NCBI RefSeq assembly: GCF_017114915.1
Contig: NZ_JAAUOE010000023.1
Coordinates: forward strand, 20,403 to 84,402
Direction: 5' to 3'
Length of the DNA: 64,000 nt
Source: Pseudomonas frederiksbergensis
Lineage (GTDB): Bacteria; Pseudomonadota; Gammaproteobacteria; Pseudomonadales; Pseudomonadaceae
Position 1 is the stretch's first letter. Every line of letters begins with the position of its first letter. Of this stretch, positions 60,220 to 64,000 are shown one piece after another. The position numbers were made by a program, and so were the translations under genes. A model generated the notes under the pieces. It made no database searches. It was not told the DNA's origin and was given only the letters and a program-made list of their open reading frames with translations.

Positions 60220-60315
60220 TCAGCCAAGCACCTTGGTCAGGTTCGGCAAAATCAACAACAGCGTAGTGGCAAATAGAATGAGACCGGCTTGACGTACTTT
60301 CGATTGCTTGAACAT
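60220..60315 (-). CDS. Small single-helix membrane protein, 31 residues
   Basis: A 31-residue peptide: a basic start (MFKQSKVRQ) followed by one membrane helix AGLILFATTLLLILPNLTKV and a short LG tail. AAGGCGG lies nine bases upstream of the ATG, a good ribosome-binding site. The basic-then-hydrophobic pattern is typical of bacterial one-helix small proteins, and I believe similar short sequences exist in other Pseudomonas. It stands alone upstream of the cytochrome gene on the same strand. Confidence 0.6.
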   Translation of the reverse strand: MFKQSKVRQAGLILFATTLLLILPNLTKVLG

Positions 60316-60701
60316 GGCTTGACCGCCTTTTTGTTATTTCCTGATGCCTGCCTGCCTATCTCCATGACGGCAGCGCACTGCACTTCCTTGTAGAACGAGT
60401 GCCTCGGCAAAACCCGACGACAACTTCGTACAGCTTTACATTAGGGCCAGCGTCACCCTTGTCTTAGATCCATTTCGTATGGTCTAAGTACTTATCGCTG
60501 TTAAAAAGGCATGAGGCCTATGGCCAGCTTGTTGGGCGCCCGTTTGCTAGACAGCTTGGTGACATGAATCGATTTATCCGATAGCTGACTACCGTTCGTC
60601 TGAGCGTGAGCGTCAACGCCAATGAGCACTGTGGTCATTGTATCCCCGGCTGCTCGGCATAAGGTGAGGGCATAAAGATCACCATCAGGTTCGAGGCCGT
60701 C
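60316..60701. other. Intergenic region before the thiolase gene
   Basis: This 386-bp gap holds the promoters for the small membrane protein and the thiolase operon. A minus-strand open frame at 60501-60710 (69 codons) has no supporting features and reads through the thiolase start. I could not find a clear PsrA-like palindrome or another operator. Confidence 0.5.
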
Positions 60702-61907
60702 ATGACCCAAGCTTTGATATTCGACGCGTTACGCACGCCCCGTGGCAAAGGCAAGGCCAATGGCGCGTTGCACAGCGTCAAGCCCGTTCACCTGGTGGCC
60801 GGGTTGTTGACGGCGCTGCAGCGGCGCACGTCCCTGGACACCAGTCAAGTCGATGACGTGGTGCTCGGCTGCGTCACACCCATTGGCGATCAGGGCGCCG
60901 ACATCGCCAAGACCGCCACTCAGGTGGCTGATTGGGATGTCAGCGTGGCCGGCATGCAGCTCAACCGCTTCTGCGCCTCGGGCCTGGAAGCGGTGAACCT
61001 GGGCGCGATGAAAGTGCGTTCCGGTTTCGAAGATCTGGTGGTGGTCGGTGGCGTCGAGTCGATGTCCCGCGTGCCCATGGGCAGCGACGGCGGGGCCTGG
61101 GCGCTGGACCCGGAAACCAACTTGCACAACCATTTCACGCCCCAGGGCGTGGGCGCCGACCTGATTGCCACCATCGAAGGCTTCAGCCGCCAGGACGTCG
61201 ATGCCTTCGCCTTGCACTCCCAGCAGAAGGCTGCACGGGCGCGGGCGAACGGTTCGTTCAACAAGTCGCTGGTGCCGGTGCAGGACCAGAACGGCATCAT
61301 CCTGCTCGATCACGATGAGTTCATTCGCGCCGAATCGACGATGGAAGGTCTGGGCACGCTCAAGCCGAGCTTCGAAATGATCGGGCAAATGGGCTTCGAC
61401 GCCACGGCACTGCGGGTGTACAGCCAGGTGGAGCGGATCAACCACGTTCATACGCCGGGTAACAGCTCCGGGATCGTCGATGGCGCGGCGCTGATGCTGA
61501 TCGGCTCCGAGGCCCGCGGCCGGGCGCTGGGTTTGCATCCGCGAGCGCGGATCGTTGCCACGGCGGTCACCAGCACCGACCCGACCATCATGCTCACCGG
61601 CCCCGCGCCGGCCACCCGCAAGGCGCTGGCCAAGGCCGGGCTGCGGGTCGAAGACATCGACCTGTTCGAAGTCAACGAAGCGTTCGCCTCGGTGGTGCTC
61701 AAGTTCATCAAAGACATGGCCATCGATCCGGACAAGGTCAACGTCAACGGCGGTTCCATTGCCATGGGCCACCCGCTCGGCGCCACCGGCTGCGCGATTC
61801 TCGGCACGCTGCTCGATGAACTGGAAACCCGGCGCCTGCGCTATGGCCTGGCGACATTGTGTGTCGGCGGCGGCATGGGCATTGCCACCATCATCGAACG
61901 CCTCTGA
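60702..61907 (+). CDS. Acetyl-CoA C-acyltransferase (thiolase)
   Basis: A 401-residue thiolase. The active-site Cys is Cys90 in LNRFCASGLEAVN; His356 is in GHPLGATGCA and Cys387 in ATLCVGGGMG. The PNSSGIVDGAA-type loop reads GNSSGIVDGAALML. All three catalytic residues are intact, so it should cleave 3-ketoacyl-CoA (or condense acetyl-CoA). It lies 38 bp before a FadJ-like multifunctional enzyme; the pair forms a beta-oxidation operon comparable to fadI-fadJ. Confidence 0.94.
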   Translation: MTQALIFDALRTPRGKGKANGALHSVKPVHLVAGLLTALQRRTSLDTSQVDDVVLGCVTPIGDQGADIAKTATQVADWDVSVAGMQLNRFCASGLEAVNLGAMKVRSGFEDLVVVGGVESMSRVPMGSDGGAWALDPETNLHNHFTPQGVGADLIATIEGFSRQDVDAFALHSQQKAARARANGSFNKSLVPVQDQNGIILLDHDEFIRAESTMEGLGTLKPSFEMIGQMGFDATALRVYSQVERINHVHTPGNSSGIVDGAALMLIGSEARGRALGLHPRARIVATAVTSTDPTIMLTGPAPATRKALAKAGLRVEDIDLFEVNEAFASVVLKFIKDMAIDPDKVNVNGGSIAMGHPLGATGCAILGTLLDELETRRLRYGLATLCVGGGMGIATIIERL

Positions 61908-61945
61908 GCCTGCCTTTAAGAAAATCCGACTCAAGGAAAATTGCC

Positions 61946-64000
61946 ATGACCCAAGCCATTCGTTACGAAAAGGGCCAGGACCGGATCGTCGTTCTGACCA
62001 TCGACATGCCGGGCCAGAGCGCCAACACCATGAACGCGGTCTACCGTGAGGCCATGGCCGCCTGCGTCGAGCGCCTCGTCGCCGACAAGGATGCGATTGC
62101 CGGCGTGATCATCACCTCGGCCAAGAAAACCTTCTTCGCCGGCGGCGACCTCAACGAACTGATCAAGGTCAGCAAGCCCGAAGCCAAAGCCTTTTACGAC
62201 ATGGTGCTGACCCTCAAGGGCCAGTTGCGCACCCTGGAAACCCTCGGCAAACCGGTGGTCGCCGCCATTAACGGCGCGGCGCTCGGCGGCGGCTGGGAAA
62301 TCTGCCTGGCGTGCCATCATCGTGTGGCGCTGGACAATCCGTCAGTGTTGCTCGGCCTGCCGGAAGTCACCCTCGGCCTGTTGCCAGGCGGCGGTGGAGT
62401 GGTGCGCATGGTGCGCATGCTGGGCATTGAAAAAGCCCTGCCCTATCTGCTTGAAGGCAAAAAAATCCGGCCGCAACAGGCGTTGCAGGCACGATTGATC
62501 GACGAGTTGGCAGCCGATCACGATGAGCTAATGGCCAAGGCTCGGGCGTGGATTGTCGCGCACCCGACTGCGATACAGCGCTGGGACGTGAAGGGTTATC
62601 AGATCCCCGGTGGCACGCCGTCGGATCCCAAAGTCATGCAGATGCTGGCCATCACACCGTCGATCCTGCGCAGCAAAACCCAGGGCTGTCTGCCCGCGCC
62701 GGAGAAAATCCTCTGCGCCGCGGTGGAGGGCGCCCAGGTGGATTTCGACACGGCGCATCTGATCGAAACCCGCTACTTCACCGAACTGACCACCGGCCAG
62801 GTGTCGAAAAACCTCATCGGCACGTTCTGGTTCCAGCTCAATGAGATCAATGCCGGCGGTTCGCGGCCTCAGGGCATCGCACCTTATGTGACGAAGAAAG
62901 TCGGCGTGCTTGGCGCCGGGATGATGGGCGCGGGCATCGCGTTTGTCAGCGCCTCGGCCGGCATCGACGTGGTGCTCAAAGACATCAACCTCGCCGCGGC
63001 AGAGAAGGGCAAGGCCCACTCGGCGGCGTTGCTCGACAAGAAGGTTGCGCGCGGTCAACTGAGTCGGGAGCAACGCGAGGCGATTCTGACGCGAATCCAG
63101 ACCACCGAAAACGATGCGGACCTGGCCGGTTGCGATTTGATCATCGAAGCGGTGTTTGAAGATCGCGAACTGAAAGCCAGGGTCTCATCGGCGGCACAAA
63201 CCGTCGTCGGCCCGGATGCGGTCATCGCTTCCAACACCTCGACCTTGCCGATCAGCGGCCTGGCCACCGCCGTGCCGGACCAGAGCAAATTCATCGGCCT
63301 GCATTTCTTCAGCCCCGTGGAGAAAATGCCGTTGGTGGAAATCATCAAAGGTGCCCGTACCAGCAACGAAACCCTGGCTCGCGGTTTCGATTTCGTTTTG
63401 CAAATCAAGAAAACCCCGATTGTGGTCAACGACAGTCGCGGCTTCTTTACCTCGCGGGTGTTCGGCACCTTCACCAACGAAGGCATCGCCATGCTTGGCG
63501 AAGGCGTGAGCGCGCCGATGATCGAGACCGAGGCGCGCAAGGCCGGCATGCCCGTCGGGCCTCTGGCGATCTCCGACGAAGTTTCCCTCAGCCTCATGAG
63601 CCATATCCGCCAGCAAACCGCCAAAGACTTGCAAGCGGAAGGGAAAACGCTGATTGAGCACCCGGCGTTCGCCGTGATTGACTTGCTGCTCAAGGAATTC
63701 AAGCGTCCGGGCAAGGCCGCTGGAGGGGGGTTCTACGATTACCCGACCGCAGGTCAGAAGCATTTGTGGCCGGAGCTGAAAACCCGCTTCGAGAAAACCG
63801 ATGGGCAGATTTCACCGAAGGACGTGCGCGATCGACTGCTGTTCATCCAAGCCATCGAAACCGTGCGCTGTGTGGAGGAGGGCGTGCTGACCTCAACGGC
63901 GGATGCCAACGTCGGCTCGATCTTCGGCATCGGCTTCGCGGCCTGGACCGGCGGTGCGCTGCAATTCATCAACCAGTACGGCGTGAAAGACTTCGTCGCC
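61946..64000 (+). CDS. FadJ-like enoyl-CoA hydratase/3-hydroxyacyl-CoA dehydrogenase (3' truncated by window)
   Basis: The first 685 residues of a bifunctional beta-oxidation enzyme; the gene continues beyond the window. The crotonase domain (1-190) has FFAGGDLNEL and INGAALGGGWEICLACHHRV for the oxyanion hole, and the catalytic Glu lies in LGLPEVTLGLLPGGGG. The Rossmann dehydrogenase domain (about 315-500) has KKVGVLGAGMMGAGIAFVSA and the His-containing IGLHFFSPVEKMPLVE. The C-terminal helical part follows. It pairs with the thiolase directly upstream. The start at 61946 follows AAGGAA. Confidence 0.93.
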   Translation, partial: MTQAIRYEKGQDRIVVLTIDMPGQSANTMNAVYREAMAACVERLVADKDAIAGVIITSAKKTFFAGGDLNELIKVSKPEAKAFYDMVLTLKGQLRTLETLGKPVVAAINGAALGGGWEICLACHHRVALDNPSVLLGLPEVTLGLLPGGGGVVRMVRMLGIEKALPYLLEGKKIRPQQALQARLIDELAADHDELMAKARAWIVAHPTAIQRWDVKGYQIPGGTPSDPKVMQMLAITPSILRSKTQGCLPAPEKILCAAVEGAQVDFDTAHLIETRYFTELTTGQVSKNLIGTFWFQLNEINAGGSRPQGIAPYVTKKVGVLGAGMMGAGIAFVSASAGIDVVLKDINLAAAEKGKAHSAALLDKKVARGQLSREQREAILTRIQTTENDADLAGCDLIIEAVFEDRELKARVSSAAQTVVGPDAVIASNTSTLPISGLATAVPDQSKFIGLHFFSPVEKMPLVEIIKGARTSNETLARGFDFVLQIKKTPIVVNDSRGFFTSRVFGTFTNEGIAMLGEGVSAPMIETEARKAGMPVGPLAISDEVSLSLMSHIRQQTAKDLQAEGKTLIEHPAFAVIDLLLKEFKRPGKAAGGGFYDYPTAGQKHLWPELKTRFEKTDGQISPKDVRDRLLFIQAIETVRCVEEGVLTSTADANVGSIFGIGFAAWTGGALQFINQYGVKDFVA

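Noticed and set aside
60501..60710. 69-codon minus-strand frame overlapping the thiolase start
   Set aside because: It has no ribosome-binding site, no motif, and overlaps the promoter and start of a well-supported gene.

Overview
The window is a chromosomal segment of a Pseudomonas, most likely of the P. fluorescens complex. The evidence is the high-GC coding, near-identity of many proteins to families I know from Pseudomonas, several Pseudomonas-type REP/BIME repeats (GTAGGAGCGAGGCTTGCCCGCGAA and GATCGTTCCCACGC types) and gene order. From memory, the left part resembles P. aeruginosa PA3258-PA3241 (EAL-CBS-GGDEF, prc, ABC transporter, apeB, rluA, minEDC, htrB, patatin). The part around 39.7-54.6 kb resembles PA1674-PA1687 (folE, smr, prmB, aroC, mtnBDC, speE). 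I saw no rRNA, tRNA, CRISPR or intact insertion sequence.

Layout: 0-3.2 kb carries an SDR/MerR divergent pair, an IS66 transposase remnant, a LysE exporter and a 9-bp tandem repeat. 3.2-8.3 kb has a c-di-GMP protein, the periplasmic protease Prc and a quinone oxidoreductase. 8.4-14.9 kb is a binding-protein ABC transporter operon with two phosphatase-like enzymes, divergent from a GntR/UTRA regulator and flanked by TGGTCTAG-type palindromes. 14.9-17.0 kb is an inserted S-type pyocin-like HNH DNase with its Im9-like immunity gene. 17.1-24.9 kb is housekeeping: apeB, a glycosyltransferase-like gene, rluA, minCDE, a lipid A acyltransferase and a patatin.

25.0-33.1 kb is a complete urate-to-glyoxylate catabolic set: PuuD oxidises urate, UraH and UraD give allantoin, PuuE gives allantoate, Alc gives ureidoglycolate and AllA gives glyoxylate. 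It includes an NCS2 permease and a Tsx-like porin, and a second (AzgA-type) purine permease lies at 35.8-37.1 kb. Palindromes TTGTATACAA or TTGTGTACAA occur before puuE, uraH and the second permease, suggesting one regulator. A 554-residue orphan of unknown function interrupts this purine region.

37.4-49.4 kb has a MarR/aminotransferase pair, folE, smr, prmB, aroC and the methionine salvage operon mtnB-mtnD-mtnC. 49.5-55.6 kb has an acyl-CoA synthetase, an ankyrin protein, small conserved proteins, speE and an RraB-like gene. 56.0-59.2 kb is the three-gene ATP-grasp/alpha-E/transglutaminase operon, a widespread but poorly understood putative peptide-modification system. The window ends in a thiolase/FadJ-like beta-oxidation pair; the second gene runs off the right edge.

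The most distinctive items are the bacteriocin cassette with an odd 5' end, the 554-residue orphan, the shared purine palindromes, the ATP-grasp/alpha-E/transglutaminase operon, and two small membrane proteins (58 and 31 residues).
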